27,363 nt of DNA. It comes from Collodictyon triciliatum. Taxonomy: Eukaryota; CRuMs. Under the pieces are notes generated by a model. The model was not told the DNA's origin, searched no databases, and saw nothing but the letters and a program-made list of their open reading frames with translations. This document shows, piece after piece, positions 1 to 10,719 of the stretch. Location: positions 1 to 27,363 of the forward strand of contig JBHJMP010000007.1 in assembly GCA_043381765.1 (NCBI GenBank), written 5' to 3'. The position numbers and the translations under genes were made by a program. Each line of letters starts with the position of its first letter. Positions within the stretch are counted from its first letter, which is position 1.

Positions 1-162
1 AAAAGAAAAAAAGAAAAAAAGAAAAAAAGAAAAAAAGAAAAAAAGAAAAAAAGAAAAAAAGAAAAAAAGAAAAAAAGAAAAAAAGAAAAAAAGAAAAAAA
101 GAAAAAAAAAAAAAAAAAAAAAAAAAAAAGAAAAAAAGAAAAAAAGAAAAAAAGAAAAAAAA
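1..162. repeat. A-rich tandem repeat, unit GAAAAAAA
   Basis: An 8-bp unit (one G followed by seven A) repeats almost perfectly from the window edge, interrupted by a pure A run near 104-129 and then resuming. The tract continues off the left edge, so its true length is unknown. It lies just upstream of the first gene (ATG at 304). Whether it acts in the promoter or is just a microsatellite cannot be told from the sequence. Confidence 0.95.
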
Positions 163-303
163 CCAAAAAACCCAAAAAAAACCCAAAAAACTCCAAAGCG
201 AAGAAAGAAACTGAAAAGCGAAGAAACAAAAACAAAAAAAGAAAACATCACTTAACTCTCTTTGGACCCTCAAACTCTATTGACACTCTCAGGTTATACG
301 ACC

Positions 304-3300
304 ATGTCCGGCCCAGCCTTCCGGTACGCAGACAAGAGAGAGCTCGAAGAGAAGTCCCAACAACGACTCAACGAACGCGCCCGCCGCCCCTCGAATCAGT
401 TCCAAAGCCTTTTGCAGACTCCACAAAGCGGAACGTCACCCGCAACAGCAACAACAACAGCAACAGCAACGAGCGCTTCTCCGACCGAGGCACTGTTTCA
501 GGTCTCCACTTCTCCGAACGCCGCAGTCCAGCCAGTATTGCAGAGTTCGTTGGGGCAATCGCCGTCTCCTTCCCCAAGGTCATGGGAGCCGACGCTTGAA
601 CACATCAGCACAGAGCAAACCGAGGACGAACATACACAGACCCATTCCCCACGAGACTACTCCGGCTTCGACCGCAAGAGCCTCGTTGTGCGTCCGACAA
701 ACGTATCCACGAATCGAATCACCACAGAAGTGTCCGCATCGCCCCAGGATGCCACGGCTGCGTCTGATCCCTCGTATTCCTCCGATTATCACAATCGCGT
801 TCAGGCAAGAATGAAGCAGCAGGCACGCTTACAAGTCCGCTCTCAGCAGTTCACATCGCCCCCACTTTCTCCACTTCCACTTGGCGAAACAGCATCTCGA
901 ACTGGCCGTTCCATCACTTCAAATGCCACGACTTCATCGACTGCACATCACTCGCAGCGCCCAACCAATCTGCCTCCTTTGATGGAGCATATCCAGTCTC
1001 AACCAAGCGCTCAAATTCCTCAGTCAAATCCTCTACCACCCATTCAGCCTCAAACGCAACCTGATATGCAACATCATGTCCAACCTCAGACACGACCTCA
1101 AACACAACCTCAAATGCATCCTGATGTGCAGCCTCAAACACAGCCTCAAACACAATCTGATATGCAGCATCATATCCAACCTCAGACACAACCTCATTTG
1201 CAACCTCAGACACAACCTATAATGCAACCTCAGACACAGCCTCAAACACAGCCTCAAATGCATCCTGGTATGCAGCATCATGTCCAGCCTCAAACACAAC
1301 CTCCAATTCAACATCCAATTCAACCTCAAACGCAACCTCAAATGCAACCTCAAATGCAACCTCAAATGCAACCTCAAACACAAACCCAATCGCAACATTC
1401 TAACCAGCTTCAATCTGAAGCCCACGATGAAGTGCAGCCACAGCCAGCTTCACTAGGAGGCGACCCATTTAGTGACGCTGCGGCTCACGCTTCATCCAGC
1501 ACGGCTTCATCTGGGACAGTCCATACCGCTGCAGACTCGCGATTGTCTTCAAAGTCTGATTCTCAACCTACAAGAGGCATTAAAGCACCGCCACGATACT
1601 CATTTGCATACTCGCCGAATCAGACGCCCAATCAAACACCCCGTGAAGGCTCATCCCAGAATGCGAATACCAATCTCCAGATAAATCCTGCACTCGCACA
1701 TCAGCACCAGCATAGTTACCAACAGCAGCACACATCACACAGCCAACAACAGGCATCAACCCCATCTCACACACACGCACCAGACTTGGAGCCCAGTCGA
1801 GCGTGGCCAACACCAGCACCGACACCGTCTCATGGGAATGGAGTCCCAGCAGCGCTAGCAGACATCGAAGAACAGCCACATGAAGAGACAAGCATGCTTC
1901 CTGGGGTGCGTAGTCCAGTTCTCCTCAATCTATATGAAATATACTTTATCTATTCCAAACATTCTTACCCAAGCTTGAAGCTTCTACTGAATTTCTACTT
2001 GTCGGGAGCATATTTCTAGTTCTCTTAACATTCATCCAAAATTATTCATGAAGCCTCCTGCCGTCGGAGAAGGAGGAAAAACATATGATTACAAACCAAG
2101 GTACGGAACTGCAAACCAAAAGAAGAAACAAACAGGCACCATCCGACACATGCAGGATGGCTTCAAGGTATATCCAATCAGTCCAGTATAGTTCTCTCTT
2201 TCTATAATATGCTTAAATAATTCATTCATTCATTTATTCATTCATTCATTCTAAAAAAAAATGCATCTTATAATTTCAGGAATCAACGGCATCAACAAGC
2301 GGTACACTAGTCGTTATAGGGACATCAACCCTATGCTTACTGGGCTTCTTGATGATTATGCCAGGAATCACCAACCTCATCAGCTCCTACGATACGATGT
2401 ACGATATGTCATCTTTTTTCTATTTCTTTTTGTCTCTTCGCAAGCCACAAAATCAAATGATAAGCTTCAGTAAGGCGTTTCTGACAGAATGCACCACTCT
2501 CAAATGAAATCGACATCTATTGATACAAACAATGACAGGTCAAACACCCAACAAAACCCGTCTATCGGAGGCGACTATGCGCTAGTCTTTATTGGATTCT
2601 TTATGTATGTTGGGTCTGTTGTCTACTCTCAGGTACAGAAAGAGAAACAGTATATAGCCATAAAATCATTATAGCATAGGACCATACGATTATGGCGGCT
2701 CCAACATGCAATTTTCTATGTTTCCCGCTTTTCTTATATAACTTGAGGATTCTAGAGAATACTATACACAGCGTGCATCATTAGACAATAATAGTACCGC
2801 TCAACTGACTTCTCCAAACTAGATGCGGCTGAGCGAGGCGGACTTGTGGGTGCGCATACTCAGTCTCGTTTTCTGGATCAGCTGTGTGGGATGGGGTAAG
2901 GAAGTAGCGACAAGCTACAACTCTATGCAAAAAACACCACCACCACCACCACCACCACCGAAATCGCTGATACATATAAGGATGGGGATGCCAGAGTCTC
3001 GATTATGTTATTTGATATATGGATGTTTTACGATAAGAGAGTGTCAGTGCGGTTAGATGACTGTATGATTAGATGATTATAGAGTCGAGGGCTACTCGCA
3101 CCATACTGTCGATTTCTATTGTTAATAGCTCTCTTTTGACGCTTTATCGGTTACATTTTTTTTTTTAAAGAACGTGAATTTAATGAGCATCATCGCTAAC
3201 AAGACCCATACTCGTATGCAACACAACAGGGTACTGCAACACACTTCTCGGAGCGGAGTCTGAGAGAGAGGAGCCCGACTTTGTATTTCCGAACGGAATC

Positions 3301-4390
3301 CGCATTAACTTCGACAACTCGGTCTTAGTTTCCGCGAGGTAAAGGAGGACGTGTGTAGCGGACTCATATGAATAACATTCGATGTAGACCTATGCTTTTT
3401 CTTTTTGTCCTTTTTGTCCTTTTGTCTTTTTGTCTATTGTCTATTGTCTATTGTGTATTGTCTATTGTGTATTGTCTATTGTGTATTGTGTATTGTGTAT
3501 TGTGTATTGTGTATTGTGTATTGTGTATTGTGTATCGTCTATTGTCCTTTTGTCTACTGTCTACTGTCTACTGTCTATTGTCTATTGTCTATTGTCTATT
3601 GTCTATTGTCTATTGTCTATTGTCTATTGTCTACTGCCTACTGTCTATTGTCTATTGTCTTTTTCTTTTCAGTTTGCGTTTCCATATTATTTTTATTATT
3701 ATTATTTTTTTGTCTCTTTAAGCGGGTCATACGTTTTCTTCTTCGAGATGCCGCCTTCTTAAAAGTGTTCGAATGCAGAGACGGGTTCATTGAGATGTTC
3801 TGCTTCTCGCTGGTGTCCATGATTATTCCAGCTGTGCACTACACAAACCTGAACGAGAGCGAGCGAAAAAGGGTATCGACGGAAGACATGATGTACTTCT
3901 GCGGACAATACTTTTTATGCTGGGTGAAGGTAAGAGAGTTAGAGGATATTCGATTGATATTGTGAAGGATGTTACGTTTCTAACACAGTCATAATCATTA
4001 AGTGTGTTGCACGCACGTCCTTTTATATATTTATATATTATTTATATATTGGTTTTCTTTTATATATTTCAATGGCGATATTTTGTAAGTTTATGAGAAG
4101 GGAGGCAGGCAGCAGACCCACTTACATTCACGATACCATATGACGTTGCAGTATGTCGTGTCACCAGTCATCATCGCATTCAGCCTAGTAGCGAGCATCT
4201 TCCTAGGTAAGGAATGATAACGCATTTGATAGACGCACCAGCTGCGCGCGCAGCGATCTCTATTGTTATGTGTATATTTGTGAGTGTATGAGTAGGAAGG
4301 GGTATATTTGGATGTACTTACATGAGGGGCTTTTCTGTAGTTATCAAGCACGCAGTTGTTCCATCAGATGTAAGAGAAGTATTCTATTAA
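304..4390 (+). CDS. Gln/Pro-rich N-terminus plus multi-pass membrane protein, unknown function
   Basis: I do not recognise this protein. The start is the ATG at 304 (A at -3); the frame is open upstream without another ATG. My exons: 304-1905, 2054-2167, 2280-2398, 2488-2632, 2823-2895, 3230-3338, 3779-3929, 4152-4206, 4341-4390. Phases agree at every junction and give about 805 residues ending in TAA. Residues 1-534 (exon 1) are low complexity, rich in Gln, Pro, Ser and Thr, with a QPQTQPQM-type repeat near residues 245-362, so probably disordered. The rest has about five hydrophobic segments: one in exon 3 (near LVVIGTSTLCLLGFLMIM), one in exon 4 (ALVFIGFFMYVGSVVYS), one in exon 5, and two in exons 7-9 near the C-terminus. 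The long soluble head plus membrane tail suggests an integral membrane protein. Exon 5 is uncertain: a start at 2801 in another frame is also open, but only the chosen frame joins in phase to exon 6. The start of exon 7 is also uncertain. Confidence 0.55.
1036..1388 (+). repeat. Coding hexanucleotide-type repeat (Gln-Pro/Gln-Thr)
   Basis: Units like CAACCTCAAACA repeat in frame inside exon 1 of the first gene and encode alternating Gln-Pro, Gln-Thr and Gln-Met pairs. Because the period is a multiple of three, the reverse strand and shifted frames are also open and read as Leu/Arg-rich repeats. Those are shadows and not genes. Tracts of this kind are usually disordered and vary in length between alleles. 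Confidence 0.9.
2221..2251. repeat. (CATT)n microsatellite in intron
   Basis: About seven ATTC/ATTT units in the intron before exon 3 of the first gene, immediately upstream of its acceptor region. Confidence 0.85.
2935..2959. repeat. (CAC)n microsatellite in intron
   Basis: Eight CAC triplets 40 bases downstream of the inferred donor at 2896 in the first gene. They would read as poly-Pro in one frame, but I place them in an intron. Confidence 0.85.
3431..3660. repeat. 7-bp tandem array (TCTATTG and variants)
   Basis: About 33 units of a heptamer, in three blocks: TCTATTG and TGTATTG mixed at the left, TCTACTG in the middle, TCTATTG at the right. A 7-bp unit without stops opens all three forward frames, giving spurious Leu/Val/Tyr/Cys-rich ORFs. 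In my model the array lies in the intron 3339-3778 of the first gene. Confidence 0.95.
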
Positions 4391-6143
4391 TGAATATTTG
4401 TATGAAGATACGAAATCGATGATTACAGCGATATGTTGTGTTTCGCGGATTAATTAATGAAATGTGTGTGGGCACAACAGAACCAAGCGGTCATCCACCC
4501 ACGGTCACGAGCATCAGGGCAGAGCGCGTAAGGGACAAGAGAGAGGCGAGGCGTTTGGAAGCAAGAGGACACAAACCCACAGCCGCCACCAGCCGGCTCT
4601 CTATCTCCAATCAGTCTTCTTTTCAATTCATCCTCTGATAAATTGAGGCCAAAACTTCTAATCAAGGCACCAGCGCCTTACAATTTTATCAATCTGGTGT
4701 GTGCCATATCTTGCGTCTTCAAATCGATGTGCTGGTCGCATCTGGCTCAACCCTTAGATTCAATTCCACAAAAGAACTATCCGATCTAAGCACGTCCACA
4801 AAAGAATGAATTCTAGATGGTTGTATCCAAATATGTAGGACAGTGTGTGAAATTTCAAAATTCCCAGCCGATTTTCTCTCGAACGTTCATTGAAAGCATT
4901 CTTATCTTAACAACTTTCATTTAAGACAAGTGCTAATATGGACTTTAATAGCAAAACATTTACCGCCTTCGGTCGCACGGAAAAACTCCATCCTTTTTTT
5001 TCAAAACGGCCGATGTTGAATCGAATTCGTTCTCTCTATGTTTTTTATGGTAGATTCGCAAAGTTTTTCAATAAAGATCGCCAAATTAGGACCATTACAG
5101 CGAAGCTTTTATTTTCTTTTCCATCATGGCCATTTTTCTTTGAATAGTTTAGAATGGGTTTCCTTTCATTTGAACAGAACAGACCACCCAAGAGAAAAGG
5201 AAGCCATCCGCGCCTTAGATGCGATTCATTTACCAAACCACACGCTCACACGCACACACACGCCAGAATCGTGATTTCTCAAGCGGAATATCTAAATCAC
5301 AACTTTTATGAGCCCAAAAAAATCCGGTTAAAAAAAACCGTCATGTGATAATCGGGCTGAAATGCAGACGGGAAGTTGTTCTGATGTCTCGAAGAATGTG
5401 CTGGTCTGTGTTTTGTCAGATGCGTGGCTGCCTCCACTTATTTTTATCATCTTCGTTTCTGCTCCTCCTTTCCCCCGCTTTGTTCTCTCGTTTTGTTCTT
5501 TCATTTTTCACAGTGCTCGTATGTAATTCTGAAACCTGGACGGTGCGGGTATAAAGAAAAGGCTTGAAGTCTTTTCATTTTGCCTTATTTTTTTGTTTTG
5601 TTCTTTTGCTGCAAAGCATTCTTCCTCCAGCAAAGCATATGCTGTCTTCTCTCGCTTCCTCCATAATCCCTTTTCAACCACTTTTATGATTCTTCCCTCG
5701 TGTCCCTCATCTCTTTCCTTTGGCTTACACAAAATATGAAGACTGGCACAAATACATTCTCATGCGCTGCAAATCACTGCTTTGCTTTGTTTTGTTTAGT
5801 TTTGTTTGCGTCGGATAAGTGCTTTCGATACATTTCCGGCCTAATTTTTTTTTTTTCGTGTGTGTTGTGAAAACAGATCCATTTTCTTCTGGTTTGCTTA
5901 ACAGCATTCAAAACAGAACGAAACAATACCTTTTCTTTTCTTTTAGTTTCCTCCAGCCCGTTTCAGTATTCTTCCTCTGGAGTGGAAGCAGGAACAAGAA
6001 CGGCTACTTTTTCGTCGGCTAATTTTCTTCATTCTTTTTTTCTCTTGAAAACAATTCATCAGTGGTCTTCTGCAACAAAACTGCATTCACTCCTGCTTGT
6101 TTCTAAATCGCAGTTGTGCTCAGCGAGCAGTTTTTTTTATTTT

Positions 6144-6202
<59 letters not shown>

Positions 6203-6882
6203 TTGATGACACACAATAATTATATGCGATTGCCAACTTATCTGCATCACTAATATATGCATTTGTTGAGTTCTTTTTTTAAGTGAACAAATCATCTATT
6301 ACAACATGCTTGACGAAAACTTACAATGCAACTTTGGTCTCACAGCATCGATGCAAAAAAAAAAAAACTTTGATTTCTCAAGTCGCTTATGTGGCATCTC
6401 TTTTTATTTTTTTGTTTTGTTTGCCTTGACAAGCGCGGGCTTTTATATTTTTTTCATCATGCTAGTTTATCTAAACTCATCGCAAAACACAAAAGGCGCC
6501 CACTTGATCGATCACACCCAATCAATTGAAAAATAAGATGAGAGGTTAAATCGTGCGATTCCCCGCTGTGATAGACAGCCACCCAACAACGATCAAATCA
6601 TATGTTACACAAACCACGAAAAGACTTTGTAAAAAAACGATACAAAACATAACAAAACGAAAAAGAAAAAAAAACGAAACGAAACGAAACAAAACAACAA
6701 ACTGCATCAAACTAGGAAATATAATTATTATTATTATTGACTGAAAATATCGTCAATATGATACAAGAAGCGCACTAAAACGAAGCAAACTCACACCCCA
6801 ACCCAAAATTAGTATCCGCATACATCTCCTGCAACGCCCTTGCGAAAGGCCTGCAGACTGAGCTGCAAATCGTCCCACAACA
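4391..6882. other. Intergenic region between the membrane-protein and GATA genes
   Basis: About 2.5 kb with no gene I can support. It holds a more GC-rich stretch at about 4460-4620, several C/T-rich stretches on the + strand (about 5400-5500 and 5570-5720), a (TTTA)n array (6145-6204), short GAAAC and ATT repeats near 6660-6738 and many short T runs. The few ORFs are under 80 codons, lack recognisable motifs and follow base composition. The last 100 bases before 6883 are C/A-rich and could be the GATA gene's 5' leader. Confidence 0.6.
6145..6204. repeat. (TTTA)n microsatellite, intergenic
   Basis: About 15 tandem TTTA units on the + strand, preceded by a T run. The same motif, in the same orientation, recurs in three introns of the ABC transporter gene. 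Confidence 0.95.
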
Positions 6883-9864
6883 ATGACGACGGCTTCTGCG
6901 TCTGCATCAACCTTTGTGACTATGCGTTATACGGCACCACCATTCATTGGGCAATGTCCACACTGTTCAAACACAATCGCTTTGCATCTGGCAGGGACAT
7001 TTCCCTACACCCAGGCCGCCCCTTCCGCCCAGCAAGCAGCCGATTCGCCTCCTCTCCAACACACGCGGTTCGATTCTCGGTCAGAGCAAGCTTACCAACA
7101 ACCAGACTGGGACGCAAAAAGCGAGCACCCTTTCTCGTGGGCCTCCGTTTTGACAAAGGCAAGTGCTTAACTCGCTACTTTCTGTATATCGCTTGGCAAG
7201 TGTCTTTCGCAGCAATTTCTATTCTGTTTGACGAAATCCTCGAGATCGTGCTTGGGTCCCGAAAACTTTTCACAACGATGCGGTTATGTGAAAATGAGAC
7301 GCCTTGGGGCTTATTCTTGCGTTTTCCATCATTTGATTGCTATTTTAGACCGAAAAGCATTCGTTTGCGATCTTCAGCGCGGTGCGGAGGCTTCTGCAAG
7401 ACAATCGTGTGGACCATGAGGTTGTGTTGCAAATCAAGGCAGATTGTGGTCTATTGGAGCGTGAGATTAAGCTGTTGCAGGAAAAGATGTTATCAGTAAG
7501 TCGGTTGTGCTGTCTAATCGCTGCTGCATTTCTCCTCTTTTTTTCTTTCTTTCTTGGGTTGTCCAGAGGTGACTATTGAAATGATATTAAACAATACGAA
7601 TGCTCATTTTTATTGAAGCCCGTGCTCCATCGCTCACAAGACGGTGTTTGATCTAGGCCAGAAGTGTAATTTTGTCCTGTTATCCTATGGTTCTAAAATG
7701 TTCTTCACAGACACCAAATATCAATCAGCCTCCGCATGCCGCCTCTGAGTTGCAGTTTATATCCGAAACTCCAACTTCCATCGCCCAACAGCTCCGAACA
7801 AATCAAATTACAAACCACACGTCTCATTCACACCCCCATCAACAACCAGTTGTCAGGTACGAGCGTATTTCCAAATGGTGTTGCTTGTAGCTATAGAACA
7901 TATTAATAGAAGCTTTATGATATCTAATACTGATGTGTTTTTTTTTTTTTTTTTTTTTATAAATCAAATAGACATGCCACTTATGTTTTTTAAAAGCAAA
8001 TATTAACTCAAATGTTAACAAAACCAAACAAAAAGCCCTTTGGATGGACCACGCAGTTATGAAACAATCCCAACACCAAACTTTGAGGGCCACCTACCAG
8101 TACTTTACCAGTTGAAGAATACGTCCCCCTTATATTCAGAATACAACGGAATCCAGGTAAACAGATACCCACCATTCAGTGCATTATCTTTATCAAATCT
8201 GAATGCGTGTGTATATCATTTTTATTTTTAAATACTACTATTACTATTACTATTACTATTACTATTGCTATTACTATTATTATCATCATTATCATTATCA
8301 TTATCATTATCATTATCATAATCATTATCATTCATATTCAATATTATTCAGTATAATCGAACAACTTTAACATTGTTTGAGTGTTTCTTTCGTTGATTGA
8401 TTTTTTTAATTTTGATTAGCAACACACAAGTTACATGCAAACTGATTGGCGTTCTCACTCTGCTCGTCTTAATGCTGCAAACGAGTTCCCCCATTCATTC
8501 AGAAATACCGACGAGTCAAAGATGCTATCAGACAAGTTTGCAAATGATTTGATCTCACAAAAAAATCTTTATCTATAATTTCCTAGAGACAAGATTCTTG
8601 TGCCAAAAAACTTGGTTACTTGTACTTATTGTTGTCTTCCTATCGATATCGTTTCAGAGAAAGAAGAATTGCCCGTCAAAGGAAAAAGAAGATAGTCAAG
8701 GTATTCATCATCAGTCATCTCTTACGCATTTTTTTCGGTCATCGCAAAATTAAACTAAAGGCGTTAATAGCATGGTTTTTGGGACATTTTTTTTTAATTA
8801 TACCTTGACGTAAATGCTCTCATTTGACCTTTTTACTAAAAGGGAAGGAACACCATTTTTATTCAAGATGCAACACAATTACAAAACCTCTTTTCTTTTA
8901 TGTTTTTTCTTCTTAAAATGAGTAATTAAATCTATTATTAAAAATGATTCTTTTTAGCAGCAAATGTCAGTTATCTATTGCAGACATTGTGGTGTGACTG
9001 AAACTCCAGAATGGAGAACTGGTCCCGAACAAAAACCTATGTACGTACAAATTCATGCAAGTAGATGAACAAAGAACAAAGAACAAAGAACAAAGAACAA
9101 AGAACAAAGAACAAAGAACAAAGAACAAAGAACAAAGAACAAAGAACAAAGAACAAAGAACAAAGAACAAAGAACAAAGAACAAAAACAACAACAACAAA
9201 AACAACAACAACAAAAACAACAACAACAAAAACAACAACAAAAACAACAACAAAAACAACAACAAAAACAACAACAAAAACAACAACAAAAACAACAAAT
9301 ACATTGCAACTTAGGAAAGCAAGTCATATTGAATTGTTATCAGTTCAATATTTGCACAGTCGTTCAATGAAACAATTCTATGATGAAAGAACAAAGACAT
9401 GATTTCACACTATGCTGCAACGACATTGAAATATGCACTCACAGTAATACTCTCGCAGATTGTGCAATGCGTGCGGCTTGAAATACAAAAAGTACGGACT
9501 GGAAATGAGGAAACCAACAACGGATAGCAAGCCAGTTCGCGAAGGGAGCTCTTTGGTTGATTTCTCAACTTCCCACTGGTTGGCGAGTGCAAGCAGCGTC
9601 GGGCCGATGGGTCCAGAGAGTTTGCACACTCACATCCACCGCGGTAAATCAGTCGGTGTCGGTATTACAAATGATGATGACGGTGATGATGACGATGATG
9701 ACGACGACGATGCAGATGCAGACGCAGATGAGGATGATGATTACATCGTGGATGAAGTCGACAGCAACCATACCGGCAATCCAGACATTCTGTACAATCT
9801 CATTAACGTCGAAGGCAGCGATGGTGACAATGCAGCTGACTTGGATGGTTCTGGCGGCACATAG
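6883..9864 (+). CDS. GATA-type zinc-finger transcription factor
   Basis: Exons by frame continuity: 6883-7158, 7349-7495, 7711-7856, 8036-8156, 8420-8535, 8658-8700, 8958-9040, 9459-9864. All phases agree and give about 445 residues ending in TAG. The ATG at 6883 has A at -3. A GATA finger lies near residues 291-316: CRHC, then TPEWRTGP, then CNACGLKYKK, with spacing C-X2-C-X18-C-X2-C. The X18 loop is the class known from plants and from fungal WC-2/NsdD-like factors. Such proteins bind GATA-containing DNA in the nucleus. Residues about 93-141 (AVRRLLQDN to EREIKLLQEKM) look like a short coiled coil. The middle is Gln/Ser/Thr/Asn-rich, a basic patch (RERRIARQRKKKIVK) precedes the finger, and the tail has an Asp-rich run near residues 382-405. 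The first intron appears to be GC-AG (AAG then GCAAGT at 7159). The donor at 8536 (GTTTGC) is weak, so exons 5-6 are least certain. No PAS domain is visible, so I give no gene symbol. Confidence 0.82.
7159..7348 (+). other. Probable GC-AG intron in the GATA gene
   Basis: Exon 1 ends AAG and is followed by GCAAGT, the strong consensus for GC donors. A pyrimidine-rich stretch and TTTTAG end the intron at 7348. Joining at these sites keeps phase 0 and opens the coiled-coil exon. Using the later CAG near 7371 instead would bring in an early stop. Confidence 0.65.
7938..7958. repeat. Poly-T run in intron
   Basis: About 21 T in the third intron of the GATA gene, 80 bases upstream of the inferred acceptor at 8035. 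Confidence 0.9.
8233..8333. repeat. (ACTATT)n / (ATCATT)n microsatellite in intron
   Basis: Hexameric TACTAT-type units change to TCATTA-type units near 8283. The tract fills the middle of the intron between GATA exons 4 and 5 (8157-8419). Confidence 0.9.
8958..9040 (+). other. GATA finger, first half (exon 7)
   Basis: Encodes CRHCGVTETPEWRTGPEQKP, carrying the first Cys pair and the conserved TPEWR-GP core. The donor at 9041 is GTACGT. The finger is finished in the exon starting at 9459, where LCNACGLKYKKYG supplies the second Cys pair and the basic tail. The joined codon gives Ile, so the loop is 18 residues. The acceptor may be at 8957 or 8960, which differ by one Gln codon. Confidence 0.85.
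9068..9183. repeat. 7-bp tandem array (AACAAAG)n
   Basis: About 16 near-perfect AACAAAG units starting 27 bases after the donor at 9041, inside the intron that splits the GATA finger. Frames on both strands stay open through the array (Lys/Asn/Glu/Gln/Arg-rich forward, Phe/Leu/Cys-rich reverse). These are artefacts of the repeat. Confidence 0.97.
9184..9300. repeat. AAC-based tandem array next to the heptamer array
   Basis: Directly follows the AACAAAG array. First come units of AAC triplets separated by AAAAAC (about 15 bp), then shorter 12-bp AACAACAAAAAC units. The sharp change of unit at about 9184 suggests two independent expansions from a similar A/C-rich seed. Confidence 0.95.
9673..9738 (+). 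repeat. Coding GAT/GAC/GCA repeat (Asp-rich tail)
   Basis: GAT and GAC triplets with a few GCA codons in the last GATA exon encode a run of Asp with alternating Ala-Asp, and the following residues are also acidic. It may act as an acidic activation or charge segment; this is inferred from composition only. Confidence 0.85.
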
Positions 9865-10719
9865 TCCAGTCAAAAAAAAGGAAAAGAAAGAAGGTACCAC
9901 CAGGAAAATGACCGGAACAACTCGACATGGACTCAAGATTTGCTTCGGTTGGCCTTGGTTTCATCTGCCTTCAGGGTTACACATCTTTCCTCTCGTATCT
10001 GCTGTTTCATGAAGAGTCCACGCGGCTCATGTACTCACGAATCCTACTTCTCCACCATCTGCGCCTTCTGCCAATTGCAACCTACCCACCCTCCTTGAGT
10101 ATTTTATGGCACTCCCATCATCTTTCTTCCCTGTCTTAGTCTCAGCCTCAGCCCCAGTTTCTGATATCCTCATTGTCACTGTTATTGTCATTGTCATCTT
10201 TCCTCGAGAAAAAAATATAATTGTAGATGGAGCTCCGCAAACGACGGTCTGTATCAACTCGTACAGGCTTTTAGATGTGTTTGGGTTGCGGCATCCATCT
10301 CTCCTTCTTCCAGCTTCCTATGGCGAGGCATGAACCCTAGCACGGAAGAAAAGAAATCATATACACATACACACTTAGTTTCGATTATAATCACCAATAA
10401 ACTCTGGACAAAACCTGACTCGCGCCACGCTCAATGCAGCACGATACTCACCGACGGAAGCCAGGGTCGAGAAGGTACACCTTTTTCATCCCTCCCGTTC
10501 GAAAAAGCTGGCCTAAGCATATACGGGTTCATTGGGCTTTTTCATCTCACCGAAGAGGTGCATTCGATTGAAAGGTTGCTTTATTCTTTTGGGGGGCGTG
10601 GAGGAGACAGGGAAAAGCAGGGCGTGGAGGGATTCTCTCTCTTTTCTTATCTTTTGCAGGGCGCTCGTTTCTGTCTCGGCCTTTTCCCAGATTTTCTTGC
10701 GTGGAAAAGCGCGTGAGGC
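9865..10719. other. Convergent 3' intergenic region
   Basis: Lies between the stop codons of the GATA gene (+) and the QCR8-like gene (-). It should hold both 3' UTRs. ORFs on either strand are short and without recognisable motifs. A plain AATAAA for the + strand is at 10396-10401, rather far from the GATA stop. Confidence 0.55.
10580..10585 (-). terminator. Candidate poly(A) signal for the QCR8-like gene
   Basis: TTTATT on the + strand reads AATAAA on the - strand, about 135 bases past the stop of the QCR8-like gene. The motif is common by chance in AT-rich DNA. Confidence 0.3.

Noticed and set aside
262-303. Upstream extension of the first CDS to a TTG at 262
   Set aside because: Eukaryotic nuclear genes normally start at ATG. 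The ATG at 304 has a good context and is the first in this frame.
914-1425. Reverse-strand ORFs of 99 and 130 codons with Leu-Arg or Val-Ala-Phe-Glu repeats
   Set aside because: Shadows of the in-frame coding repeat of the first gene; no independent start, composition or motif support.
3368-3965. Overlapping ORFs of 110-186 codons on the + strand, rich in Leu, Val, Tyr, Cys
   Set aside because: All three frames are open because the 7-bp unit has no stop in any phase. Only the last part, from 3779, overlaps what I consider a real exon.
5508-5907. Two reverse-strand ORFs rich in Lys and Glu
   Set aside because: They follow the purine-rich composition of that strand, are short (60-74 codons), and have no motif or convincing splice partners.
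7060-7085. tRNA B-box-like sequence (GGTTCGATTC)
   Set aside because: No T-stem pairing, no A box or acceptor stem around it, and it lies in the first exon of the GATA gene.
9037-9402. Long ORFs on both strands over 9037-9402
   Set aside because: They are translations of the AACAAAG and AAC arrays (Phe/Leu/Cys-rich reverse, Lys/Gln/Thr-rich forward) within an intron.
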